NCBI GenBank assembly: GCA_019843655.1 | Contig: JACDQD010000011.1 | Coordinates: 8,164,604-8,228,603, forward strand | DNA from: Lethocerus indicus | Taxonomy: Eukaryota > Arthropoda > Insecta > Hemiptera > Belostomatidae | Length of the DNA stretch: 64,000 bases | Reading direction: 5' to 3' | Part shown: positions 10,882 through 25,800 of the stretch, piece after piece | How positions within the stretch are numbered: the stretch's first letter is position 1 | How the letters are laid out: every line of letters begins with the position of its first letter | The notes under the pieces: generated by a model | The model's database searches: none | What the model was told of the DNA's origin: nothing | Seen by the model: only the letters and a program-made list of their open reading frames with translations | Translations under genes and position numbers: made by a program

Positions 10882-13800
10882 CTAAGGACCAAGTTCAATT
10901 AAAGACATTCATCTTAGTACTGTTTAATTTTCTTATATTGATACATTTCTTTAATTTTTTATAAGTACAATTCTTACTAATAATACATGAAACACTGGAT
11001 TAGAAATATGAATGAGGAACTATGAAGCCGACCAAAAATATTAACTATATTTTTTAATAACAGGGCAGCAGTAATTATATATTTCAGATTTTAAAAGAAT
11101 AAGACATATGAGGGTCCAAAAAATTTTAATATTCTATACTAATCAGATCTTTGACATCAATATTAAAATTCATTTAATATTCCTTTGAGTTCTGTTAGAC
11201 CCAAGAATAACTGCTGACAGTAGTGAGAAATTGATACCGGTCTAGAGTTAGAACTAACAGAAAATAAATTACATTGGTAATGTTTCCAACTTTGGTTAAT
11301 AAAGCAAACGATTTTCCATCTATTGATTACAGTAGTCACCATAAACTTGTCTCAGGCTATCAATTAAGTTTTTGGCACCAATTAGGAGAACTTATATTTC
11401 ATAAACTGAACGCTATAATTTGAACTTACGGTACAATTCACGCCTACAAAACCATCCGTACAATTGCACTGATAATCCCTTCTTTCCATGCATTCAGGTA
11501 TACAAGTTCCCCCATTTTTGCAAGGTGACATCTGAAAAAAATAATAAAATTAGTACACCACTATTAGACAATGGTTTATGAGAAAGGTTTATTTTCTTAG
11601 CCCTACACCAAACACATACAAAGTTAACAATTTAATAGTGCTCTGTGTGTTGGAATGACAACAGAAAATATAGTGTATGATCATTAGGAAATATAATTTC
11701 AAAGAGTACATTATCAACACTTATCTGTCTAATACAAATGAAATCTTGAAATGGATACAAAAATAATTACTTGTAAACAACAGGACACGAAACAGGAACA
11801 ATGAAATAGGAAACATGATGGCTACAAATTAGGAAGCAGGAAACATGGTATTTTTTGACAGAATGAATGATAAAAGACTAATCAACAAATTTAAATGAAT
11901 TCATTTACAACCAAAATGGCAAAATGATCCTTAACTAACAATTAATATTAGCTACTATACCAAAAAATACTATAACCAAAAAAATTATTTCTTTTACAAC
12001 AAATATTTATATTTCAACTAAAATCACTTCTATATAAAAAAAATCTATTATAAAATAATTAAATTTATGTCTGAAATAAGACTCCCTATTTACTATTAAA
12101 AAGAACCTTACAGACACATGAAGATGAAGACAGAAGGACGTTTTATAACTCCACCAGCTTCCCACAAAAAATGTAAATGTCCTTATTAAATCTATATTAA
12201 AATACCGCTTATTGAAAATTTATTTATTTAGTTTCTGTAACAGTAGTTAGGATATGGGAAAATAAATTTCAATTCCCAGGTTCCAATTGAATTTCTTTTT
12301 CTCTCCTAGGTTGTCAGCTATAATATTACAATTAAATTACTGTTCCGAGAAATCTTATTATATTTACAACTAAAATTAATTTTATGAACCAGCATTAGGT
12401 ATAACCCCTGTAGTTTATAATTTATTGTACAAACTGCCCATAGAATCAACAAATCAGTTTGTCCTACTTTTTGTTCATAATGAACTGTAAATTGTGTTTT
12501 TATTATATTAATTACAGAAAAATTAGTTCACTACTTACGCTGCACGGGTCAGTAATATTGCATCCTAGTCCACAATACGGCGGTTCACACTTGCAGTAGA
12601 ATCCTCCGACTGTGTTCATGCACTCGCCCGTCGGGCCACAGTTGACCGAGTCACTGGCGCATTCATCCATGTCGACCTCGCACGTCGGGCCTGTATAGCC
12701 GGTGCCGAGGCAATTGCAGCTGTACCTGCCGAATTATTCAATTCTGAGTGAGAGGGCAGTATTCAGAGCAGTACTCTCGCAATGGAGAATTGAATGAAAG
12801 GAAATGTACCTGCCCACGCCGTCCAGACAGCTACCTTTGTGCTTGCAGGGGCTGCTCTCGCAATCGTCTATATCAGTCTCGCAGAACTTACCTGTGAAGC
12901 CTACCTTGCAGTCGCACACGGGTTTCTGAAATTTCAATTTTTTAATATTAACTTTTTTAACATTCTTCTTGTGGTAATAACCGAAATGGTAATCCAACTG
13001 CATAATTCATAATTTATCACCCGCTATTACCTTGACTGTCAATAACAATTTTATACATGTTATATAGCTCCACAGAAAAGGAAAAAAAGGGCTAGGCATT
13101 TAATAAGTAATTTACTGATTTTAGAAAAAATTCAATTTCATTTTACTGTTTACATTTTGAATTATAAAAAAAAATGTTGAACCGCAATCTTATCTTATTG
13201 GAGGTATTAAGAAAACGTTAGTATTTGACAGAATTACGCTTATCTGTTTTCTGTGCAACCATTCTATGCAGTCCACATTAAAAAATATTTGAAATTTATA
13301 AACCTAACTTTGATTTTGATGACTGTAGTGTATATCACACCCACTGAGGATATACATATTCAATACATAGCAAAAAATTATAATATTGCAAGAAATGAAA
13401 TTATTTACCGTCAAACTACTAAGACATGAGCCTTGGTTTTGACACGGTGTCACTTCACAAAATGCAGACTTACAATAATCACCTTCAAAACCATCCTGGC
13501 ATGTGCATGTGTAGTTGTCATTTGTTTTGGGATCTAAAAAAAAATTTGATCACTGAAGCGCTTATAGCGAATACATTAGTTTAATTATTTTTTCAATCAT
13601 TAAAATTCTTACAAATCACATGAATAAACACTTGAAAGTAGGATACATCCTAGAATTGATGTTTTAAAAGTACAAAAAAACAATTCATAACGTCCTAACA
13701 CCAACTCTACAACAACAATAGAAAGATAAGATTTGAGGGTGCCATTATTTTATAGCGATAACAGTGTTTACTCACTGATAAAAAGATGTTAAGATACTAC

Positions 13801-16800
13801 TAATATCTGTTATATAATTTCAAAATATGTGTTCACTACTGAACAACAGCAGAAACATTCATGATGTGCTCGTGTCCACTTTATGACTTTAAGTTAAACA
13901 AGGTATATAATTTAAGTGGGACAATGTTAAAAATACATGTATTTCTTGTTAAATGAATCATGCTTAAGATCAATGGTATCAATACTTACTGACAATGTTC
14001 TCGCATGTTGCATTGTTATAACAGGGTTGGCTTTCGCAAGTGATCTGTTTCACCTGTTCACACCTTAAGCCAATGTAATCAGGCCCGCACCTACATTCGA
14101 ATCTGGCAAAGTGGTCGATGCAAGTTCCATTGTTGAAACAAGGATTTGAGGCGCACTCATCTATTTCTTTGTCACATCTGAAAAGAATTTTTTTGTTTAA
14201 AATTAGTTTTCACATTTCGTTAGTTTTGGAGTTTATTAAAAATTATCCGACATCTTGTTTGGATGGTCAGCGAGACCTTCATTTACAGCTTCTTTGCGTT
14301 CAGAAAAAACAATCATTAACTGATCAAAGAAATGAGCACGACATTGTTCACAACATTGTGCACATTTTTAGTAGCTGTACAACTTAATTGTCTTACTTTG
14401 TACATAAAAAGTACTTTATGTAAAAGAGCACTTACAGTGTACCTTCCCACCCGGGTTGACAGAGGCATCTGTAAGCTGCCAGTCCGTCCTCACAGGTAGA
14501 ATTGTTCTTACAGTCATTTTCTATACATTCATCTATATTTTCAGAACAATCATCCCCTTGATAACCAGAGACACACTCGCATGCATATGATTCGGTTACA
14601 TTTTTACACCTGTCAGACATAAGAAGCAATACATTGGACTCACAAGATTTTTCATTTCACTTGTACTAAGCTGCTTGACATATTTTAGTTCCATACAGTA
14701 TATCAAAAGGACTTTGTTGACTGTTCAAAGACCACCATAAGATATAAATAAATAATTATTCTTACAATATTTTTTTCGTGTAATAATATTTCTGGAAGAG
14801 GTACATTGCTAGGTATATTCAATTTATATGCAAAATATAGAAATGAACAATTAAATATCAACAGGAATACTCACGCCCCTCCATTCTGACAATCTTCATT
14901 ATAACAAAGCTTACATCCAAATGTTTGACCCATTGTACTGCCAGGAATTAATTCAAAATTGTCTCTTGCAGTGGGGTTGGTCAAATTTAACTCTTTAGCA
15001 GTGAAAAATGGTAGCAAAAGACCTCCTATTCGTACTTCACCAATACATCCCTATGAAAATATACTTCATACTGTATATTAATCATTATCAAATTATGCAT
15101 TAAAATAAGGTGTACCTAAATTATACTCATAGACAGTTCAATGTCCCAATTTTAAATTTACTTTTCATGTTAATAAAATAATAATAGTAAAACTATACAA
15201 ATTACTGAATATTACTTTTAGAATTGTATTTCAAAAGCTACAAATTTTAATTTAGACAAAATAATCTGTACGAAATATTAAAACCCTAACCTGGAAAACA
15301 CTTCCAAGCAAGGCAATTTCTTCACCAGATGTAGTCACTTGTGTTTGCTCAATAGCATTGCTTTGATCAGTATTGATGGTACTATAGAAGCGCCTGTCTC
15401 TTAAAAACTCACTGTCAATTCCACCTGTAATTCAAAATGATTTACTAGAAATATTACACTGGTTCGAAGTAAAACAAACTATTTAAATATCCAACATTAT
15501 TTAAATAAGATTACAATTGTTCTTGCAATAACAAATTATGTGGATAAATAGACATTAGATGACAAGGAACTATTGTGACTAATGGGTTGTATCAGTATTA
15601 GAGTTATTCCTAAATATATGTCTTTAAATTTATAAACTCTATTTCTATATGATGAAGGATAATAAAAATAATAATAAAACAGTTCATGAAATTATTCTAA
15701 ATATTGGAGTAAATCATTTTTACATGCCCACTAAATTGAATTTTAATTGTTAAAATGACCATCCAGTGCACTAACAAATTTACCTATAGTTATATTTGCT
15801 GTTGAAACCAAGTCATTCCATGCTTCCAGAGAAAATTTCTCTTTTAATTCACCTCCAGAAATCATGTTATCTGGTAACATTTTAAGCACGATAGTGACCC
15901 AGTCTCCATTTGATGGTTCGGTAGTCATCTTATGTGATCCACTTTCTCCAACTTTGTTTCCAAGAACCCATGTGACAGTGACCTGAAATAAATAAGTAGC
16001 AATTGAATGGTAGCAGTTTTTAAATCCAGGGTACCACCCTAGATCAAGAGAGACCAAACTGTTGGATATTATATTTCTTATCAGAAATAATTTTTATTTT
16101 CTTCAGTAGACCTGTGTGTATATATATGTGTAGGTATGTACCAAGGCACCCATATTTATTTTATTTATTTTTATTTAAACTGAAATAAAAGATAAAACAA
16201 TATTTTTTATCCGAATCTAAATATATAATACCTGTTCTTTATAGACAGATATTGCTAAAAATCTTCCTTCCTCATCAGGCCCAATATGTAGAATTGTTCC
16301 ACCTTTATTGCTCCTGTATGTGACGCTCACTTCATTCAATGGAACAGATATATCCCCAGATACAATTCTATACTTTAAACCTGTTGCAGTCTGCCAATGA
16401 ATAAATAAGAGAATAAACACAGGGTCATGAAATATTTCATAAGTAAAAAGAAACTGATCAGCATAAAATGTATTTTACCTCGTTTACATTGTGAATTGTA
16501 ATGTTTGAGACACACTCATAGCCGTGATTTAAATTCCGACACTCACTCTCCTTGGGACAGTCTTGAACCTGGCAAAATTCCATTTCTTGGCATTGTTTTC
16601 CTTTATGCCCAACCGTACAGGCACAACTGTAAAGACATTTATGATTAGTATTTTTTGTTTATTTTCATATGATCTATTTAAAACCTTTATAAATGATGAA
16701 GTCTTGATAAATTTGGATTATCAGCCAATAAAATAATCTTATAATTTTTTTATAATTGTAGTAGGTAAAATAGATACCTGAAGTCATTCCATGTGACAGT

Positions 16801-19800
16801 GCATGTCCCTCCATGCATACAAGGCTCACTGCGACAAGTGTCATCACTCACTACCCCTTGGAGAACTGAAGAATTATCAAAAATTACCTCACCCAACTTA
16901 GGTGGCACTTTCAAATCTTCGGCAACCAAAGGGAAAAACTCAACAACCATTATTCTCGAACCGTTACTAACCTGCAAGAAATAATAAAATTAAACCGCTA
17001 TCCAAATTTATTATAGGATCGAGAATATTTTATGATATTCAATAAAAATTATACCTGAACATCCTGTATGATGCCCTTAAAATTTCGAACAGAACACTCA
17101 TTCGGAATTGAACCGTTGCCTAGCCTCAAGAGCTGAAGGTCCAAATGTTCTGTGGCACCTATCGCTTTCCTGAAGTATTCAGTATCGTTTATTTTGACTT
17201 GAACTAAGGTCACATTCCGTATTACCTATATTTAAAAAAAAATTTAAAAATAAGGTTTCATAAAAATAGTAAAAAAAAATTTAAATAATTAAATGAATAT
17301 CACTCACTTGAATTAGATGGTTGAAACCGTTATCGAGTCTCACCCCACCGACATTGTAAGATTCGAGTGTTTCATTAAACTGTATTTGGAGTAGAAGTTC
17401 ACCTCCTGACAGCTTTGTCGATATTACCGTCTGGTCCGAAGGCTGGATATTTTCAGGATGCGTACCCAAATAAAAAATACCGCCAGTAGCCTCCCTGGTC
17501 CTTACAAACATGGATATATCCAGGATGCTTCTGACGGCCCTACGAGCTTGCTGATCAACTATGACATCTACAACACTGTTATTGATCTTCTCATAGCCAA
17601 AAGTTGCCGCCGTTAAATCTAAAAATTATAAATAAGAATTTTCACCAATATTTATTACCGGATACATTTAGGTACAACATAGCTATATGCTTGTCTGGAT
17701 TATAGTTATATAAGATAATGTCACTACAACAAAATTTAGGTATTCCCAAATAAATGCCTTCCAATTATAATTAAGTGCATGTAGTTATAAAAATTCGAAA
17801 AATGATTTACCACTTGTTATTGTATTAATATATTTTTTTTAATTTGGTCTCTAAGGAATAAACTGTATAAATGAAACATACTATATTGGCAAGTGTGGCC
17901 AAGATAAGGCCTTTCACAAGTACAGCTGAAGTTCCTCCACAGATCTGTGCAGTGGCCGCCACTGTGACAAGGGTTTGGCTCGCACTGGGCTTCGCGTTTG
18001 CAACCCACTTCGACACCAACAAACGAGACCGGGTCTGTGCCAGCATCTTGGGGTACAACCTAAACATTTTAAATAAAAATTACACAAAAATATCACAACT
18101 CATTACTCAGTTCACACATCATATTTAAGAACAAGCATAATGTATAAACTGTGAAAATGCAATATTTGGAATTGTTTAATTGTGAAAAGCAATAGATTTA
18201 TTAATAAATTAGCTTAAAGCTGATTCACAGACTGGCAGACTTTTAAGATGTTAAATGTTTATTTTCACCCCATCGTAAGTTGTAAAATAAAATAATAAAA
18301 TACAAAATTCTTAAGTAAACATACACTAACCCATTGTCCATTGATCATAGCATCTTGAGTGCAACCAACAAAGGAAGGCGGTCCGGTGGTCAACCTGCGC
18401 AAATAGGAGATGGTTCCACCTAGATAAGTTGTGGGAAAACTTGTGTGTGATGAATTTGATCCTTCATTCAGATTGATTGGATAAATCGTTTGTTCTTCAT
18501 TTGCAGCAAGTACCAGGTGAGATGAATTGATGGCAACGAATACCTGGAATGAACAATTAACAAAAAATATTGAACCGAAATGTTTTAAGTCTGAATTTAA
18601 ATTTAAATTATAAACTGCATAAGGTACATTGAATAAATAGCAAGGGAACTAACCTTTTGCCAGTCACTATCATTTAATGCTGATCCAATGAAGACTCCCT
18701 CCCATTTGTTAAGTAAACTGGAGCGTAAATTCAACCTCCCTTTTACTAATTCAAGAATATAAAATGTTGATCCTGTCCCAATTGCTAATAAACCATTTGG
18801 TAAAGTTGTCTTGAACCTCAACTGAATATCATATCCCTCTTCTCTTGTTGTATTCACCATCACATACGATGATCCATTCAGAGACATAGTTGTTATCTAA
18901 ATTACATATACATGTCAGTTATTAATTAATTAACTAAATTGTGAAAACAGACTGCTTTGATTGGAGTACTCCTGCAGTACCTTTTCACAGACATGTCCTT
19001 GAAACCCACTCGAACAAGAGCAGTTGAAAGTGTGCTCAGTTTCATTCTCTAGGTAAGGGATACAGGTGCCGCCGTTCTGACAAGAATTATTTACACAGCC
19101 TGTTAATTCGACGGAACAGTTCTTCCCACCATATTTAACTTTAGCAGCACCTGCAGTTTCACAATCACAAACGTAATCTGCCTTCTTGTCATAGCATATA
19201 CCATGTTTGCAGGGCCTGCAACCAATTCATCATTGAAATTGAGCTCATAAAATAGTCAATAAATCAAAAATAAAATAAAAATTTTAATCAACAATAAAAG
19301 ACGTACTTATATCTTTCACATTCATCAATTTCAATTTCGCAGTGAGTGCCTTCATAGCCCGATTCGCACTCACAAACATATCTGTTGATGAAATCAACAC
19401 ATTGGCCATTATTTCTACAAGGTGAACTCAAACATTCATTGGTATTCTCCTCACAATTTAAGCCTGTGGTTCCTGGTACACAGCGACATTCATACCTAGA
19501 AAAATTGACATCACAATTAATTAATATCAATTGTCTAATTCGTGAAACTGTAAGCATCATGGATTTCATAACAGAAACATTCAAAATACCCCCCCTTTAG
19601 AAAATTACTCAAGATTCTAGTACAAGTAATAGATAAATGATACAAAAAATAAACAAGTGGATAATTGTAAATGTACCCAGCAGCTGTCGAATAATCAAAA
19701 GTTGTGTTGAAAACAGGAGGATTCGTAACATTCTCTGAATCAATATATGGAGCATAATAATTTCTATCAGACTTCTGAAAGCACAATCCACCATTTTGAC

Positions 19801-22800
19801 ATGGACTGAGGGCACATTCATCAACGTCTATTTCACAGTTGTTACCTAAAATATTCAAGTGTGTTACTCAGGGCGGCAAGATGATGAAACCAGACACAAT
19901 CATAAAAATAAACATTCTTAAAGCTTTAAAGATTTTAAAGTAAATATTTAATTTTTCAGTCATCCTGAAATGCTGTCCATTAATCTAGTTAGAAAGAATA
20001 CACGCAAGATATCTTATAAAATTATAATGCCTGCTAAAAAAATGTTTGGTTCATTAAAAAATATGAACTACAGAAAATGTTATATTAATACATTAAAAAA
20101 TATTGAAGTTAGAATACCTTTGTACCCCGGGTAACAATCACATACAAATCCTCTGACCATATCCTTGCATTTCCCACCATTAAGGCAAGGATTGCTTTGA
20201 CACTCATCTATGTTCTGGTCACAATGAACACCTGTGCAATTAAAATAAAAAAAGGGTAATAAAATTTACTCCTTATGTGGATTATCATTTAATTATTAAA
20301 TTAAAGACAAATGTTCATTTTAATGAATCTCATTTTGCAGTAAACTGCACATACATAGAGAAAAATAAAAATTATCAATGTTGTTACTAAAACTTTTATA
20401 AGGTTTCACTCTGAAACATTTATTATTCATACCTTCATACCCAGTCTCACTACAATTACAAACGTAGCTGTTCAGGCCATCAACACAGACACCACCATTA
20501 AGGCATGGAGAAGACTACAACAATAAACAGATAACATTAAGTAAAACATTATGGTGGGACACAAATAATTAAACATAAACTACAAAATTCTATAATATTT
20601 TTCTTATCTGCAGTAAGCCTGTGTTATATGACAACACAGTACCTTACCTTACCAACACAAAAAATTCAATCAAGTTTTTTTATCTCTGTGAATCTTATTC
20701 TACTTTTAAATTTCAATTTTAATGATATACTATATTATACCTCACAGTCATCAATATTTGTCTGACAACGTTTGCCAGTTAAACCAGCAGGGCATACGCA
20801 AGAAAATGTAGCAATTCCATCAACACATGTAGAACCAATAACACAGGGATTTGGATCACATTCATTAATATTGATACTGCAGTCTTTTCCTACAATTCAA
20901 ATAATAATTATTAAAAACAGGTTTTACATAGTATGTCTAAGATGTCTAAATTATTAATATTATTATTTATTAAAGACTGAAAGTTAACTCACCTTCATAA
21001 CCAGGATGACAAACACAGTTATAACCATTTACTTTGTTTTCACAAGTGGCATTGTTTTGGCATGGTAAGGACAAACATTCATCAAAATCAATCTCACAAT
21101 GGTCACCAGAATATCCAGGTTTGCAGAAACATTGATACGACCCTATTATAAAAATTAATTAAGCAGTTATACCTATTTATATTAATAGGAAATTTACTTC
21201 AGAAAAGACGGTTCATTATTCCCCTGTAAATACATTCTTTGTTCCCCTAGATCTATGGCACACTATGAGGATTAAGCTCAATCTAAATAGAGATTCTCAT
21301 AAATATTTAATAATGTAAACCAAATACCTATCTCATTCCTGCAGATTCCATTGTTACAAAGAGTTTTATCTTCACATTCATCAACATCAATCTCACAATG
21401 CCTCCCTAAAATAATATACAATAAACATCTATCGAAGCAATAATAATAACAATAATAATGGGAGTAATACTTCCCAAAACTGAGGATTAATACTCATGGA
21501 GCTATTAAGCAGTCATCTCCCACAACCCATTATGAAACAACAGAATACATTAAGAATCTAATATTACATTAAATTTAAAACAATTTTTATTTGATAAATA
21601 TATACTTGTAATTTAAATTCACGCTATACTTACGGCCTTACACACAAGATATAGAAGTTTATTGAAATACTGAATGAAAATAATCAAACCTTTATAATTA
21701 TTTGGACATATGCAAGTGTAATTTCCGTGGGTATCAGTACAAGACCCTCCATTTTGACACGGATTTGGTTTGCAATTGATAACATCCACTGTACAGTTAG
21801 CTGAAGAAGGGCCATTATCACAGAGGCATTCATAAGAATTAACTCCATCAACACACACTTTGTTGTCCGGGCACCACTTATTGATGCAGTCATTAACATT
21901 ACTTTCACAGTTCAGTCCCTCAAATCCTGGTTGAGGAAAAAAGCACAACTGATAAACTCGAGACATATGTTTTTAAAACATTCAATTTGAACAACTCAAA
22001 CATAATTTCTTTTTTCCAGTCTTTATGTGAAATAATAGTCAATATTTTATATTAAAAACTAATTCTTGAAAATATACCCTACAATTTGCAAAATTAATAA
22101 CAATATTCCAGTAATTTAATTAATCCGGTTGATTAACCAATTGCCCAGGTTATCAGAATCCACATTAAAAGGATTCCGCAAGAAAAAATTCTTTCTCACT
22201 CCAACATACACACATGCGCACAGGAAATAAAATAAATAAAAATTAAATATAATACTCAATTGGAATGAAAATACCTGGAATGCATTCACAGTAATAATCT
22301 TTCTTATCTTCCTTTGGTACACATTTTCCATTGTTCTGGCAAGGATGCGATGCACAAGCGTCATATTTAAGTTCACAATTAGCCCCCATGAAATCAGCAG
22401 TGCAGTTACAAGCATAGATGTCCACTCCATCGAAACAAGTTCCACCATTCTGACACGGGTTAGACTTGCAATTGTCAATTTTCAAATCGCACAAAGATCC
22501 TGTAAGATGAATTTTCTTTTGAAATTCATGATTTATATATTTTACCAAATATAATTTAAGTTAGCACTGTAATGTTTAATTTTACCGATGAAAATTTTTA
22601 CATCATCCACCTTCTTGATATGTTTATACGGCAAAAATTATCGAACTACAAAGGAACTGCTAGGATGGAAAAGTGGTTCAATCTTAGAAAAAGTTAATAG
22701 TATGTTAAAAATTGAAAAGATAAAGACTTATGTTAACGAATTAGCTAAAAGAATAATATTTAACTTAGAAGTATTTACCTGGCCATAATAGGAAATAGCA

Positions 22801-25800
22801 CGTGTTTAAAATAATTGGTAGGAACAAATATAGAGCATAACTGAAAGTGTGAAAAAATCAATAATTTAAGAATAAGAAAAAGAGATTGTTATAAGATTTA
22901 CAAAATGAATACATACCGGTAAAGCCACGGGGGCATAAACAGCTGAACGAATTAATACCATCAACGCATGTAGCTTGGTTAAGACAGGGCTTGGATGCAC
23001 ACAGTTTAATATCCTGGTTGCAGTTATGCCCAGTCCAGCCCACCTCGCAGACACAGTAATACCCACCCGGCTACTGACACCAGTGCAAGTTAGTCAAACA
23101 ACTATAGCGTTAATACATATTGTGTATCCAACCGACACATTTCTATGACTGTATGCATATGTACAAGTGTTACGTGTGTATGTGCATGCGTGCACCTGGC
23201 CTCTGAATAATGTTAAAAAAATAGAATGCCCAATTTAAATTGAAATGAACATTAGCTTAAAAGCCCTAGTCGGCTCATTTAAAATTAATCCAAAGCCACT
23301 TTTAGAATATAAGCCAAGTGAGGTGGATACATATTGACAAGAACCTTGTTTTAAGAGAGTGGTATGCACAATAATCCCTTGTTATCCTTATAATGTTTAA
23401 CTTGTTTGACATTGACAGCAAACCTGCACAAAATAGAGTCACTGTGGATTTCTAAGGGATTATTGTACATGATGTTAGAAACAGCTTTATTTTACTGATT
23501 AAACAGCAGCATACAGTATGAGTGAAAGCAGAAAATCTGTAATTATTTAAGTAATTCTGAAATGTTTAAATCATGCAAACTATCATTTGAAAATGATGAA
23601 GTTGTGGTTAAGCAATAAAATTTAAGCGCTGAAAGAGTTAAACAGAAATTAAAATTATAAACACATTGAACTATGCACAGCACAAATTAAAATATAATTA
23701 TGGCAGAGAAAGCAAAACAGAGTCGGTTTTAGTTTTAAACAAGTATACAGGCTCCGCCATTTTAATTTATTATTTTTCTATCGGTAATTAACAAAAACCA
23801 AAGCGAATGCAGAACAATCGTACTCACATAGTCATGACAAGATGATGCATGTTGACACGGTGCAACGGCACAAGTAACGGGAACATTGCAATGCAACCCC
23901 GTATATCCAGGTTTACACATGCAAGTAAATGAATCCCCAGTGCGTACGTACGTACCGCCATTAGCGCATGGGGCACACCAATAGACATCTCTGTCCCATT
24001 CGCATCTAATCCCTACACATGCACATGCTTTTTCTTCCAGAACACTAACAAGTGTTAAATAAGGTCACGAACTGACAAATTAAGAACAAAAGAAGAGCCG
24101 GGCATTTTACTCACATGCAAAAATTGTGCACTCAAAATAATTATTTATATTAGCTCTTCACTGTATAGTGTCATACTTAAAATTGCAGGTAAGCAAATAT
24201 CAATAAATTATTGCAGTTTGTGAATAATATAAATATTGCAGGACAACGGTGAAGTATCTCCTTCAGTTTTGCATTAATTTAAGCCAGTTAACATACCCTC
24301 ATTAGGACAAAATTAACCAATGCAAAAAAATGGACAAAAGTTAAAATCAATAAGATATAGTAAATATGTTAGAAATAAAGATTAAATTGTTTAAAATATT
24401 TTGTTAGTCTTAAATATTCATCCACATTAGTAATGTGAACAAATAAAAAAATTAATACTTACCTCTGTCCTGAATGTATACTTGCATACTTAAAACTAAT
24501 TTTCTTGCAATTTATTTTAAAATAATCCATGCCTGCCATTTACAAATAAAACTTTTAGCACAGTGATAATACTGTACAAGATTATATAACTACACTATAC
24601 CTGTAAATCCAGGTGGACAAATGCATATAAACCCATCTGCTTTTGAAACGCATGAAGCACCATTTAAACACGGCTTATTTATGCAACCATCACTTGGAAT
24701 ACAGTTTGTTGGTGAACCTGAAAAAATATCAAATACAATTATATTGTATTTTTATTTTAATCTTTGATTTTAATCTGTAAATTAATATTGACTACAACAT
24801 AACTGTGAACAGATTTACCTTATTACTCCAAATAAAAGAAGTATGTGATAACTGCACAGAGGCAATGAAGATTAATATAAAAATATTTAATAAATATTAA
24901 AATAAACAGATCTAATTACCTGTGTATCCAGGTTTACAAATGCACTGATAGGGCCCACCACTATCTATGCACACAGTGTTTGGAAAATGGCATGGGGACG
25001 AAGCACATTCACTCAGTTTCTGGAGGCAAAACATATAATCATTAAAATGTTAGCATAATGTTAATCAATCTTTTTACTGGTACACAAAAGTTCACATAAT
25101 TTGAAGATATTAAGAATGAATTGTATTTCTACCTGTTCACAGTTCTGGCCCAAAAATCCATCTGAGCATTGACAAGTGTAACTACCATAATTGTCAAAAC
25201 AAACCCCATTATTCAAACAGGGGTTGTTATCACATTCATCTACATTAATTTCACAGCGAGTTCCTGTATATCTAAAATAAAAATTATACAATTATTGAAT
25301 TATTATCAACAAAGCTTTAAACTAATTCTCATTAGGTGGCCTTACCATCTTAAATCCAGTAAACAAAACTATTACTTACCCAGTTCTGTCACAAAGGCAT
25401 GTGAAGTAATTAATTCCATCCAAGCAAGTGCCTCCATGCTGACAAGGGTTTGGTAAACATTCATTTATATTTGATTCACAATTTTTCCCAGTAAACCCTA
25501 AAAAAAGGGAAAAACCAATTGAAAATTAAATTACAGAATATATACACTATATTCAAACTTTCAATGACAGTTTATTGAGAGTTTCCTATTGAATAATAAA
25601 TACTGAATAATATTGTATGACATAAAAATAAAATTACTCATATTACCACAGAATCAACATAACATACCAGGAGGACACAGGCATTCATAATGTTTGGGCC
25701 CATCAGATATGATACACGTTCCATTATTAAGACATGGAGTAGTATCCTCACACAACTTTGCTTTTAAGTCAATTTCACAAAATGATCCTGTAAAATAAAG

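Noticed and set aside
12794..13012. Plus-strand open frame opposite crb exon 37.
   Set aside because: It is the antisense shadow of the EGF-coding exon and its intron edge.
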